Part shown: in pieces, positions 53,909 through 64,000 of the stretch
Layout of the letters: each line of letters begins with the position of its first letter
Numbering within the stretch: the first letter of the stretch is position 1
Source: Tachypleus tridentatus
Lineage: Eukaryota; Arthropoda; Merostomata; Xiphosura; Limulidae
Assembly (NCBI RefSeq): GCF_004210375.1
Contig: NC_134837.1
Coordinates: 167,999,310 to 168,063,309 of the forward strand
Length of the DNA: 64,000 nucleotides
Direction of reading: 5' to 3'
Position numbers and translations under genes: made by a program
Notes under the pieces: generated by a model
Told to the model about the DNA's origin: nothing
Seen by the model: only the letters and a program-made list of their open reading frames with translations
The model's database searches: none

Positions 53909-56675
53909 AATCTTACACATCAACTGCCAAGGAAATCTCAAAGACAAAAGGATAGAAATATACAACATAAACAAACATATAAACGCCAACATAATCATCG
54001 TTTCAGAAACACTTTGCACAGAAAAACAAAACATCACAATCCCCGGATTCATCTCACACAGCATACCTCACTCAGAAAACAACAGAGGTATAATAACTTA
54101 CTTTAGTACAAAAATATCGCATCTAATCTCAATAGAAGATTCCTTCAAATCTGACATTAATGAGACCATCTTTTGTAATATCCACTTTAACAATCGGTTA
54201 ACTATTCCGATTCTAGCCATATATTGCTCACCAACCAAAGATATCGACATTAATTTCCTTCAAAAATGTGTTAATCGTAAACCTAAACCAATTATTATTG
54301 GAGATTTTAATTCACCGCACACAGAATTAAGGGGTAACAGAGACACACGCAGAGGATCATGCATAAAAAATTTTATCTCTAGCAATAAAATGCACTTAAT
54401 TAATGACAATACACCTACACACTTCTCAGCCGCTAACGGCTCTTACGATGTACTCGATTTCATCATTGCACCCAAGGACATGGTTAACAGAATATCTAAC
54501 TTTAAAGTGCATGATGAAATCACCAGTGACCACTTCCCCATGTCATGTATGATTCACCCGCGCCACCCTGCTGTGGCGTACGTGACTCCTTCCGCATGCA
54601 CCTACACTGAAACAGACTGGCTCACTTTTAATGCCTCTCTGGACTCATACCTACCCCATCCAATCGAACATGTAAATAACAAAGCAGAACTAGACAACTA
54701 TGTTGATCAAATTACAGAAGCCATAAAGAAAGCCATAAAAAACACAATTCCTAAATCAAAAAGAAAACAATCACTTATTCAATGGACTCTAACACCAGAA
54801 ATTCACGCACTAATAATCAAACGCAGACAATTAAGACGAACACACTATATCACACGCGATCCACACATTAAAACAGAAATCAATAGAACAAATACAAAAA
54901 TTAAACAAGAAATTAAAAAAGTCAGAGAAAACAATTGGCATAACTTCTGCAAAACTTAGAAAAACCAAGAACAATCCAAAAGAATTCTGGAAAAATTCAA
55001 GAGTATTGCTTCAGACAAAAACACAAATCACATGCTACAACACATCACACACAACAATAAAATCGCAAGGACGGACGAAGAGAAAGCTGAGTTATTAGCT
55101 GACTATTACAAATCCGCTTTTAGCGATTTAAACTCAGTAGATTTCGACACACAACACCAACACCATGTCAACAACTACATAAATACAAACCAAGCTTCAT
55201 TCTCACCAGGATTTCCCGGAGAGACACTAGAAGCATACTCAAATTCAATCAATAGAAAAATAACCATATCCGAACTAAAGATTAATATCAAAACTTGAAG
55301 AACACTTCCCCGGACATGACCAAATACCAAATATTATTCTCAAAAAGTTCCACTCTCCTACTACAACACCTCACAAACATCATGAACATTTCACTAGCGA
55401 CCGGGTATTACCCTGACACGTGGTAAAAAGCCATCATAACAACGATCCCCAAGAAACAAACTAACAGAACAAATCCAGATAATTTCCGCCCCATCAGTCT
55501 GTTAAGCTGCCTTGGCAAACTGATGGAGAGAATTATCTCCAACCGTCTCCTCCATTTTTGCGAATCAAACAACATCCTTCCAGAATCTCAAAATGCCTCC
55601 AGAAAAAATAGACAAACAACAGATCACCTCACACGACTCACCGAATCAATCTACAAAGCTTACAACAACAATCAAGTAACCATCGGGGTATTCCTAGATG
55701 TCAAAAAAGCATTCGACAGCGTTTGGCACAACGTCATCAGATACAAACTAAATCACCTGCAAATAAATCCTACGATAGTCAAATGGATTTCAAATTTTTT
55801 AACCAATAGAACAGCACAAGTAAAAGTCAATAAAACCATATCCAAATTATTTAATATAACGTCAGGAGTGCCCCAAGGATCAGTCCTCTCTCCACTTCTA
55901 TACATAATTTTCGTCAGTGACATACCTTTTCCAAATCTAACATACACACACAATTCACAATACGCAGACGACATCGCAATCTGGAGCACCTCCAGAAACC
56001 CAGCAATGGCCATGTCTCGTGTACAAGAATCACTAAACAACGTCTCAACATGGAGCAACAAGTGGAGGGTCGTGTTAAATCCGACAAAAACACAAGCAAT
56101 CACCTTCTATAGAAAACTAAAGAAGCAAAGAAAAAATCTAGAAAAAATAAAACTATCATTTGGAAACACAACCATTAACATGAGCAAAAACATCACATTC
56201 CTTGGCGTCACTTTCGACACAAAACTAACATGGAAAAAACACATAAACAATATACACTCATCAATCAGAAAAGAATTTCATATCAAAGACTATAACTGGT
56301 AAACAATCGAAATGCGCACCGAACACCATTATACAAATATACAAGGCTTACATCCGTCCACTAATAGAGTACGGATGTCAAGTAACATACAATATGTCAA
56401 ACAACACACTCCAAAAAATCCAAGTGCAACAAAACAAAATATTAAAATCCGCATTCAGTTTACCATCTTTTACGCCAACAAATTATCTACACCAAATTAG
56501 TAATTTACCAACTATAAGAGACAGAATAACAGAACTTTCTCTCAAATATTATCCAAAAGCAGAAAATAGAAACAAACTAACGGCATCACTACACAAATTA
56601 TCAAGTGCACCAACGAAATACATATCACCTTACAACATATTTCAAGAATCACAATCCACTCAACAAAGAATCTAA
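53892..56675 (+). pseudogene. Jockey LINE ORF2: endonuclease and reverse transcriptase
   Basis: Starts MIQHIKILHINCQGNLKDKR with the endonuclease (53892 to about 54560), showing IIVSET, IIIGDFNSPH, DVLDFIIAP and SDHFPM. A short shifted stretch near 54955-55020 places TAG at 54957. The reverse transcriptase continues from 55032, with shifts near 55290 and between 55420 and 55520. It shows FRPISLLSCLGKLMER, VFLDVKKAFDSVWH, SGVPQGSVLSPLLY and the intact QYADDIAIW. After a last shift near 56290 the C-terminal part (YIRPLIEYGCQVTYN) ends QSTQQRI at 56675. There is no RNase H. About five single-base shifts keep it from being one protein. Confidence 0.88.
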
Positions 56676-56726
56676 ATAAATAAAATCTATGTTATTAACA
56701 TGAATTCCTTTTTTTCAGGTACAGGG

Positions 56727-56762
56727 CACACGACAGGCAAAACTTTCGGCGCCTGTCGTGTG
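56727..56762 (+). promoter_or_regulatory. 12-bp perfect hairpin in the Jockey 3' region
   Basis: CACACGACAGGC (56727-56738) and GCCTGTCGTGTG (56751-56762) pair over 12 bases with a 12-base loop. It lies 50 bases past the ORF2 stop. It may be the part of the RNA recognised by the element's own reverse transcriptase; this is inference. Confidence 0.7.
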
Positions 56763-57249
56763 AAAGTGGGTTTTCTCGGGGCACTCCCGTTTCCCCCCAC
56801 ATCAAATTCTTCAGGCATTGGATTTCTAGATCCTAGCCTAGGCAACCTTTTTGCCAGACCCAGAATCGGGCTGTTTGGTTTGATCTGAATTTGAATGAAT
56901 TACATTCATGTTCACATCTCCCCAACTTTTCATTTCGGGACAGGTCCCGGCCTTTCTTTCCACTGCTGCCTTTGCCTCCACCCAAAAGAACATTTAGTGA
57001 GACATTCTCCACCCAAAAAATCAAGAATAATAACGATAATTAATTTATTAAAATAATAATAAAAAAAACCACCTCTTAATCTTAATAACAATCCACGAAA
57101 GGGGACGAAGAGGAACTACAAAGTTCCTGAACACCCCAGTTGGAGAGAGAACTCTTCTGATTTCTCTCTCTCTAAACTGAACCCCTGCCACGTTAGTTTA
57201 GTTTAGTTTAGTTTCGGGAGGGGGGCTGTATATTTCATACATTTTAATT

Positions 57250-57794
57250 CAGCCCTGCTTATATACATCACCGAAAGATAAGCCATGCATTTCAAGTAAA
57301 TATTCAAAACAGCAAACTTCGAAATATATATTTATATAGATATTTCACGGCTTGATATAAAAATAGATCTATTTTAAAGTTTATGAAACTTTTGTTATAT
57401 TTATATTAAACTTGTTTTCACTAATGGTAATTAAATTGATGCTTCATTCAACTAGAAATAACCTAAACAATCCACTTAAAAACTTTACTAAGCGATTTAG
57501 TTAGTGTTTACACTACATTTAAATCAAACAAATCTAGGTTAAAAAGTACTTGGAATGCTAACTGATAAAGTATTTGTGGTTCACGACTCTCTTGAAATTT
57601 CGCGAAGGCCTACTCTTTATTTGTAACTTGTTTTTTATAACGTTTCTGCATTGTTCGATCTTCCATCAACATTTAACATAAGTTGTTTTTGAAATGCGTA
57701 TAATGAACTCAAAGTTGTATTTTACTTTGAGAGATATTCTACAAGTAGAACATGCAGTATATTTGTCTTACATTTATTACTTGTAGTTGATCTG
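57250..57794. other. Intergenic, nothing recognised
   Basis: AT-rich with no supported feature. Confidence 0.4.
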
Positions 57795-58066
57795 GGCCCG
57801 GCATGGCCAGGTAGTTAAGGCACTCGACTCGTAATCTGTAGGTCTTGGATTCGAATCCACGTTGCAACAAACATGCTCGCTCTTTCAGCTGTGGGGACGT
57901 TAAAATGTGGTCAATCCCACTATGTGTTGGTAAAAGAGTAGTCCAAGAGTTGGCGGTGGGTGGTAATGAGTAGCTGCCTTCCCTCTACTCTTACGCTACT
58001 AAATTAGGGACGGCTAGCGCAGATAGCCCTCGTGGAGCTGTGTGCGAAATTTAAAACAAACAAACT
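57795..58066 (+). mobile_element. SINE family 1, full length
   Basis: Head GGGCCCGGCATGGCCAGGTA, CTCGTAA anticodon loop, B-box GGATTCGAATCC, complete body and AAACAAACAAAC tail. No clear target duplication was found. Confidence 0.93.
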
Positions 58067-59096
58067 GAACAAATCTTAACGCTGAAGACTGATTACTAAT
58101 TTGTAAGTCACATTTGTTCGGGGAAGGAAGCTGACGCTTTATTAGTCTTTAAAGTAGAAGCCAAGAAAAACATTATGTTCGAAACCTGTATTTTTTTGTT
58201 ATGGACTCAGGTTTGCTTATTTAAAAATATGCTTTTATTTATGTTGCTATCATTATGATACATTCAGCTCAGTTCTCCGTTTGTATGTATTGATCCAGTA
58301 TGGTTTCAAAAGCCTTTACAAACGTGTATTAATGCTAATATAACAAATGTAGGGTTAACATTTCTGAGCCTAAATCTCGAAATGACAAATGCTAGCTCAA
58401 ATTCTTCAGTTATTTGAAACTTAGTGGTGTGTTTTTTTCTTAATTCATTTGGACTTGTTTGACTGGCTCTTTATAATGATACTTGTTTACTAAACATACT
58501 AAACTAAGATAAACAGCTGCATGTTGTGAACTTGGTAACTGAATTCCGGTTGAAAAATACTTAAACTATTTCAAATATGTCTGTTTAAATAACAATAAAT
58601 AACTATAATGAAGTGATCTAACTTCATGTTTATTTAACATCATGGTCCTACACGACTGTTTGTTTTTATATTTGTGGCAACCGCTAACAGGCGGAAAACA
58701 TTACTTAAACTATTTTTAGCAAACATATTGTTCTATTTAATAAGCTAACAGCAATATTGGAATTAACGATCTCAATTCAAACGACGTCTTGACCACTCGT
58801 GCTTTAAATAGCCAGGCTATAAAACTCTATTTTCAGATATAGCTGGCCTTAATTTCCAACTACTGACCAGAGATAAGCATGCTAATCAGTAGTACCTGCA
58901 CCATAAAAAACAATAACTTTGTACCGTTTTTTCAATTAAATAAAATGATTGACTGTCACTTTTATAACCCGTAAACGAGATAAAGTGTGGGGCATCATAT
59001 CTGATGTCTTGAACCTTTTGATCTGCCGCCCGAAGGCTAATCACTAAGCCTCACTAATTGTATCGTGAACGAAACAGTTTCGGGCAAAAACTGATT
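58067..59096. other. Intergenic, nothing recognised
   Basis: AT-rich with no supported gene or repeat. Confidence 0.4.
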
Positions 59097-59215
59097 TGCA
59101 TTTAGAATTAAGCACAAAGCTACACAATAGGCTATCTGTGCTTGCTCCACCACGGGTACGAAACTCGGGTTTTAGTGGTATGAGTCCGCAGACATTCCGT
59201 TGTCCCACTGGGGGC
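59097..59215 (-). mobile_element. SINE family 3
   Basis: On the minus strand: head CCCCCAGTGGGACAACGGAA, B-box-like GAGTTTCGTACCC, then AGCACAGATAGCCTATTGTG and TAGCTTTGTGCTTAATTC. Confidence 0.85.
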
Positions 59216-59309
59216 GAAATCTGTATACATTCCTATCGAAGTACAGTAACACTATTATATTATATATATATACCACGTTGCTTTTAAACACGCACACACA
59301 CACGATGTG

Positions 59310-60500
59310 CCTAGTAAAAACCATCCGCCTATATAACTTCTACCCTTATAATAATGCCGTTCGCTCATAAAACTTTAGTGACAGTCTGCTTATAAAATTT
59401 TTGTGACACAATCCATATAGTAATACCATCCATATTTGAAATATACTTGCAACACAGTTCAAAATATACATGGAAACTATATACATATGTTGAAACATGT
59501 TGAAATCAAAAAACATCATTGTCCGCCTATAAAAACATTATATGTTTTTGTACAACATACACAAATATACTAGTGAAAACTGTTATCACTACAATATGTT
59601 TACTAAATCGATACTTAAAAATACAATCAGATAAAGTAACTATCTCCTTCAATATTTACAAAACAAAATATTAGGTATGATAAAATCCTATCAAGACTGA
59701 TAATTGTATAATACGTTTGTAAATTATTAGCTATAATACTTGCCTCGTAACATGGATAAATTTGATGGTGAGTATGATAAAAACTAAAATAATTAACAGT
59801 GTTATAATAGTTGTCTCATAGAAATAATAGTTTTACTTATAACTTTTAGGACACATAATTAAAACTAGATATTGATGACGTAATAACATGCTGAAACACC
59901 CTAGGATCTTTTTTAACTATCTGCCTAGTAAGACCTATAGAATTTTATTAACACCATTAAAAACATTAAATATTGGTTGAGATAAGTTGAAATCTGTATG
60001 CTATCCTACGAAAATATAGTGTTGAACACTGTTCTTCTGTGGAACCTTAGTAACAACAGTAACACTATTCTTCTATGGAACCTTGGTAACAACAGTAACA
60101 GTGTTCTTCTATGGAACCTTGGTAACAACATCCACCTCTGGAACCTTGATAACACCGTTCGAGTTTGCAGAACACACGATACACTTATTAACAGTATCTG
60201 GCTACAGAACTTAAGTAACAATGTTTGCCTATATAAACTTAATAACATCATCCATCTATACAAAGGCCATTAGCATTTGTATAGTACATACCTAAAAGAT
60301 AACCAGCCTACAAATCCTAGTAAGATCATTCATCTGTAAAATTTTACTAACACTATCCACTTTTGTAAGACCTTAGTAAGACCATCCACTTATAAAACCT
60401 AAGTAACACCGTCCATTCATGGAACTTTGGTAACAGCATTCGCCTATAAAACCTTGTAACAGCATCTGCCTATAGAACTTTGAAAACATATCATGGAACT
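59310..60500 (+). repeat. Degenerate tandem array, about 30-36 bp unit
   Basis: Many diverged units share CTTRGTAACA, then a CATCCRCCTATA-like part and GAAC. The clearest are at 60030-60150, where TGGAACCTTGGTAACAACA repeats. An open frame at 59998-60273 (LLWNLGNNSN repeats) exists because a unit there is a multiple of three; it is not taken as a gene. Confidence 0.75.
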
Positions 60501-61164
60501 ACATGATTCTAGCAACTAGCCCTCTGCTTTTTCGTCGTGTAACTTTAATGTCATCTTCCCATAAAATAGCAGCGTTCTCTGGTATCTATTACATATATTG
60601 AGCTCTCGGGTGTCAGCATGACTTATAAATGATGTAATACATTCTATCTCTTTTTTATAGTAATAGCAAATTGCTTATGAAATAATAGTTCTTTAACCTT
60701 CAGGAGTAGTATCCTTTTACTGCCCAAGACCTCGATAACTACTCCGGTAAAAATGAAATTCTAGCTATGAGTGGAAGTTACACGTCTGTCTTTTTTCTAA
60801 GTTAATATAATAAATTAAAAACATTCGATTGATTCATAGCTTGTAGTTAATAGTTTGTTATATAAATCGGGTTATAGAGAAGTTTTAAACCTATTTCACT
60901 GTTTAACAAAAGTCGAACCTCGGATTTTGACGTTGTAAGTCTGTAAACTCACCTGGGAATCCCTAAGTAAGACAAAGGTGAATAAAATGAATATATTCAT
61001 AAAAACAAATAAAACCAAAACTTTAAACGAAACATTTATTATCGGAACATTTCAGGGTAGTGAAACGCTAGACAGTAAACAAGATTTTAATCAAACACGA
61101 CTCAAATTTGAAGGACATTCCATGATAATTTGACATACAGAAGACTTGTGATGTTGTCAAGAGT
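60501..61164. other. Intergenic; possible SINE 3 trace
   Basis: GTCGAACCTCGGATTTTGAC near 60913 with TTGTAAGTCTGTAAACTCAC resembles a decayed family 3 head read backwards. Nothing else is seen. Confidence 0.35.
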
Positions 61165-61275
61165 ATATGTTTGTTTGACGTTAAACACAAAGCTGTCTGT
61201 ATTCTACTTACCAAGGGTATCGAAACCGAGCTCTAGTACTGTAAGTCCATAGACTTGTCGTTGTGTCATTGGAAA
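61165..61275 (-). mobile_element. SINE family 3, decayed
   Basis: On plus: TTAAACACAAAGCTGTCTGT, GGGTATCGAAACCGAG (B-box complement) and ACTGTAAGTCCATAGACTTG, then CGTTGTGTCATTGG. Confidence 0.75.
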
Positions 61276-61745
61276 GCATGTCAAGAGTAAAAAAATATAC
61301 AGAAAAATAATATCTTCAATGTTATCGGAAAGAAACTGCAAAAAAGTGTTTTTAATGCAAATATGTTACAGAGTAAATAACCTAATTCAAACATCTTAAC
61401 AAAATCAAGTTACAGAGAAAATCGGCATAACTGTCACTCAGGAATCTAATTCTTCCACAGTCATAAGTTAAAAAAAAAAATTGAACTAAAATAGCGTTAT
61501 TAGTCTAAACTTTTAACAGATGTTTGAGAAAAATGTCCAAGAAATAAAATATATTTACAAAGACTGTTATCAGGACTTTCAGTGCTATAGATAAAACTGT
61601 CAGTGGAATCTTAGGGCTATTAATATTGATTCTTTAGTTGAACGAACTGAGCAGAAAATTCCTTTTAGAAAAGTTTTGCGGCTGCGAGTATTGGCTCTTT
61701 AGTGGAAAGTATTTTACAGAGAAATATTTCAGTGGAGTCGTGAGT

Positions 61746-61865
61746 ATTATTTGTTTAGAATTAAGCACAAAACTACACAATGAGCTATCTGTGCTTTACC
61801 CACCATCGGTATCGAAACCCAGTTTTTAGCGGTGTGAGTCTTCAGACATACTGGTGTACCACAGG
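61746..61865 (-). mobile_element. SINE family 3, first of a pair
   Basis: On plus: TTTAGAATTAAGCACAAAAC, GGTATCGAAACCCAG (B-box complement) and GTGTGAGTCTTCAGACATAC, then CACAGGGGGG. Confidence 0.85.
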
Positions 61866-61867
61866 GG

Positions 61868-61988
61868 GGTTGTTTGTTTGTAATTAAATACAAAGCTACA
61901 CAAATGGCTGTCTGTGCTCTGCTCATCACGATTATCGAAACCCGGTTTTTTTACTTTGTAAGTTCGTAGACATATCACTGTGTTGTTG
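61868..61988 (-). mobile_element. SINE family 3, second of a pair
   Basis: It starts two to three bases after the previous copy, same orientation: TTTGTAATTAAATACAAAGC, ATTATCGAAACCCGG and TTTGTAAGTTCGTAGACATA. Confidence 0.85.
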
Positions 61989-62309
61989 GTGTGCCGTGAT
62001 ATTAACTTTTTAGTAGAAGATACTTTTAAGAAAAACAATCAGCGGAATCTTGAGACTGTGAGTATTGAGTCTTTTGTGAAAACTATTGTACAAAGTAAAT
62101 TGTCTGTGGAGCCTTGAAACTATGAGTATTGCTTCTTTAATTAAAGATATTGTACAAAGAAAATTGATGACGTCTAAAGTCGAAAGATTCATAAACAAAA
62201 GCAGAATCTAGAGTTACGAAGGCTTGATAAATATTTGAATGAGAAGTCTGCTTTGAGTGTTTTGTAATTTGTTTAGAGTTTAGTATGGTAGAGAGGACGG
62301 CCAAAATGA

Positions 62310-63800
62310 AACTACGGGCTCCTTACTATCCTTAGATTACGTCCATAGGTGTGATTATGATAACAGTTTTCGTTGTATAACTCTTGAAACTTTCTTAAGC
62401 TGGCTGCATCTACGAGATACGAAGACAATTTATTCCATAGGCCAACAACCCTGTTAGAAAAAATAAAGCTGTCTTGGGTAAACGTGATTTTCACCTTAGT
62501 AAAGTTTACATGTTTGTTTCTCCTAGTCTAAAAATTCTCGCTGATTAATACTAAAACATTAAAATGGGTTAACATTATTCATTGTCTTTGCAATCTTAAA
62601 CACATTCCTCGTATGTTCTCTAACTCTTTTTTTTCAAAATAAAACAATTTCACAAATCATAGCTTATCCTTGTATAACATCTTTTCTATACCAGGTAGCA
62701 TACTCAGACATTACTCTGAAACCTTTTCTAAATTTCAAGAGTTTATTTTTATCTGTAAGGCACTACGCTTGTGACATTAATCCAGCTTGAGTGAACTACA
62801 TTTACAATAGCTCTCTCCTTTCTTCCATTCAACCAATTTTTCTATCCAATGAGTCAACTTATCCTTACAGAGAAAACTGTTAACAACCATTTTATGTAGC
62901 ACCTTGTCAACTGCTTTATGGAAATCCAGGTGCACCAAATCCAATTCATACTCATATTCTCATCTGTAACCTCTGTAAAGAATGTCAAAATATTAATACG
63001 ACTATATTTGTCTCTAATAAAACTATGCTGACTGTCCAACAAAATTTTAAACTTTAGTAAATGACATGACAATGTATCGTTTATCAGACTATTAATGACT
63101 TTCCCTATCACTGATGAACAAGTAATAAGCTAATAATCACAGGGACAATTTTTGTTATCTGTCTTGAGAAGAGGACTAATATTATCTAACTTCTAATCTT
63201 GTGGTGCCTATCCATAATTTACGGACATATTAAACATAGTAGCAAGTGGCTCGAATATTCAATATTAAATCCCATTCGAAACCTTGGATAAGTATTATAT
63301 TAGCAGGCAGATTTATCATTTTCTTTTAACTTCCTAAGTTCATGTTAATTTTATCGTGCTGTTAAATTTTATTTCCATCTAGCCACTGTTCAAGATGATG
63401 AATAACGCTTAAGCCTTCATTAGTAAAAAAATGAAGAAAAAGTTGGATTTATTAATTCAGCTATATCATAATTATCATATATTGCTTCTGTATCATCTCA
63501 TAAAAAGTCCTTCTTCTCATCCTAAGACTTTGTTTGCCCTTAATGGATTTAAAGGCATTCTTATTGTTACTTTTTTTACATTTTCAGCCACTATTTTCAT
63601 ATATGTATTTTCCAACTTCCTAATTCCCCCTTAGATTGTATGTTTTGATTTTTTACAATCTTCTAAATATCCCATCATTGTAATCAATTTAATGTTCTTG
63701 TATTTATAGCGATTTTGTTTAATTTTGTCCTTTATGCCTTTTCGTGAGCCAATCTGTTTTTTCTTACTTGCAGTATTCCTTTTCTTCTATAAGAAACATG
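62310..63800 (-). mobile_element. CR1-like LINE fragment
   Basis: On the minus strand: a C-terminal line FIFSNRVVGLWNKLSSYLVD (62494-62312), and reverse transcriptase MIGKVINSLINDTLSCHLLK with LLDSQHSFIRDK at 63111-62854. The part right of 63200 looks like decayed upstream sequence of the same element but is less certain. It is broken in many places. Confidence 0.65.
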
Positions 63801-63889
63801 TCTACAGTGAATGCTTAAAAGATAATTAAAATATTTTTCCGCAATTAACTGTTGTCTTCAATTAATTCAGTTGCATTTGTCTGATTATT

Positions 63890-64000
63890 TGTTTGAAGTT
63901 AAGCATAAAGCAGCACAATGGGACATATGTGCTTTGACCACCACAACATTCGAAACTCGGGCTTTAGTGTTGTAAGTCCGCAGAACTTACACTGTGCCAC
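63890..64000 (-). mobile_element. SINE family 3, running off the window
   Basis: On plus: TTTGAAGTTAAGCATAAAGC, ACATTCGAAACTCGGGCTTT (B-box complement) and GTTGTAAGTCCGCAGAACTT, then CACTGTGCCAC at the window end. Confidence 0.85.

Larger units (their letters stand above)
53174..57249 (+). mobile_element. Jockey-type LINE with 37-bp flanking duplication
   Basis: The element spans 53211-57212 (4002 bases). A perfect 37-base direct repeat, starting TTCGGGAGGGGGGCTGTATA, lies at 53174-53210 and 57213-57249. Its 3' end is a short (GTTTA)n repeat (57193-57212). It has truncated ORF1, ORF2 with endonuclease and reverse transcriptase but no RNase H, and a 3' untranslated region. The intact YADD, the perfect duplication and few breaks suggest recent insertion. 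Confidence 0.92.
61580..62185 (+). repeat. 65-bp tandem array split by two SINEs
   Basis: Units contain GAGTATTG, TCTTTAGT, TACAAAGAAAATT and CAGTGGAATCTTGAGAC in order, for example at 62056 and 62120 (64-66 apart). The array is interrupted at 61746-61988 by two family 3 SINEs. Confidence 0.75.

Noticed and set aside
54957..54959. Programmed stop or shift in the Jockey ORF2
   Set aside because: The sequence is best explained by two compensating single-base changes around 54950-55015, and three other random shifts follow, so decay is the simpler reading.
59998..60273. Asn-rich repeat protein gene
   Set aside because: The frame is a by-product of a tandem array; both strands are open over the same bases and no gene signals are seen.

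Overview
This is animal nuclear DNA: AT-rich, with long introns and many transposons. The abundant short interspersed repeats have a threonine-tRNA-like (anticodon CGT) head followed by a body with blocks such as AACGAATAGTGGGATTGACC. From memory, not from any search, these look like the repeats of horseshoe crab (Xiphosura) genomes, so a chelicerate, probably a horseshoe crab, is the best guess.

The one clear host gene is ALDH7A1 (antiquitin, alpha-aminoadipic semialdehyde dehydrogenase) on the minus strand, from its start codon at 36599 down to 5763. Seven coding exons were placed by eye: 36599-36405, 23852-23607, 12029-11751, 10302-9997, 8399-8223, 6426-6220 and 5855-5763. All have GT-AG borders, all introns are phase 0, and they join to 501 codons. 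The C-terminal exon or exons, about 39 residues by comparison with the human protein, were not found and probably lie left of position 1. The catalytic Cys and Glu, the NAD-binding motifs and two candidate start codons (mitochondrial and cytosolic forms) are all visible.

The introns are packed with mobile DNA. Intron 3 holds a Tc1-type element with intact inverted repeats and a dead transposase. Intron 2 holds CR1-like LINE pieces, a broken open reading frame of unknown multicopy origin, and a long unclassified purine-rich repeat, here called family U, which also fills 1-4600. Intron 1 holds a Penelope-like fragment, a SINE, and a nearly full-length I-type LINE (gag, endonuclease, reverse transcriptase, RNase H) inserted into an older CR1-like element with a 10-bp target-site duplication.

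Right of the gene (36.6-64 kb) is mostly repeat: three families of tRNA-headed SINEs, a mariner, a Ty3/gypsy relic, a second piece of the I-type LINE, several tandem arrays, and a recent Jockey-type LINE (53.2-57.2 kb) flanked by a perfect 37-bp direct repeat. One isolated good-looking exon on the plus strand (50880-51038) hints at an unidentified second host gene.

The most unusual observations are a tail block shared by the three SINE families, SINE-in-SINE and LINE-in-LINE nesting, two different ORF1/ORF2 junctions in the two LINEs, a 12-bp hairpin in the Jockey 3' end, and the unclassified family U.
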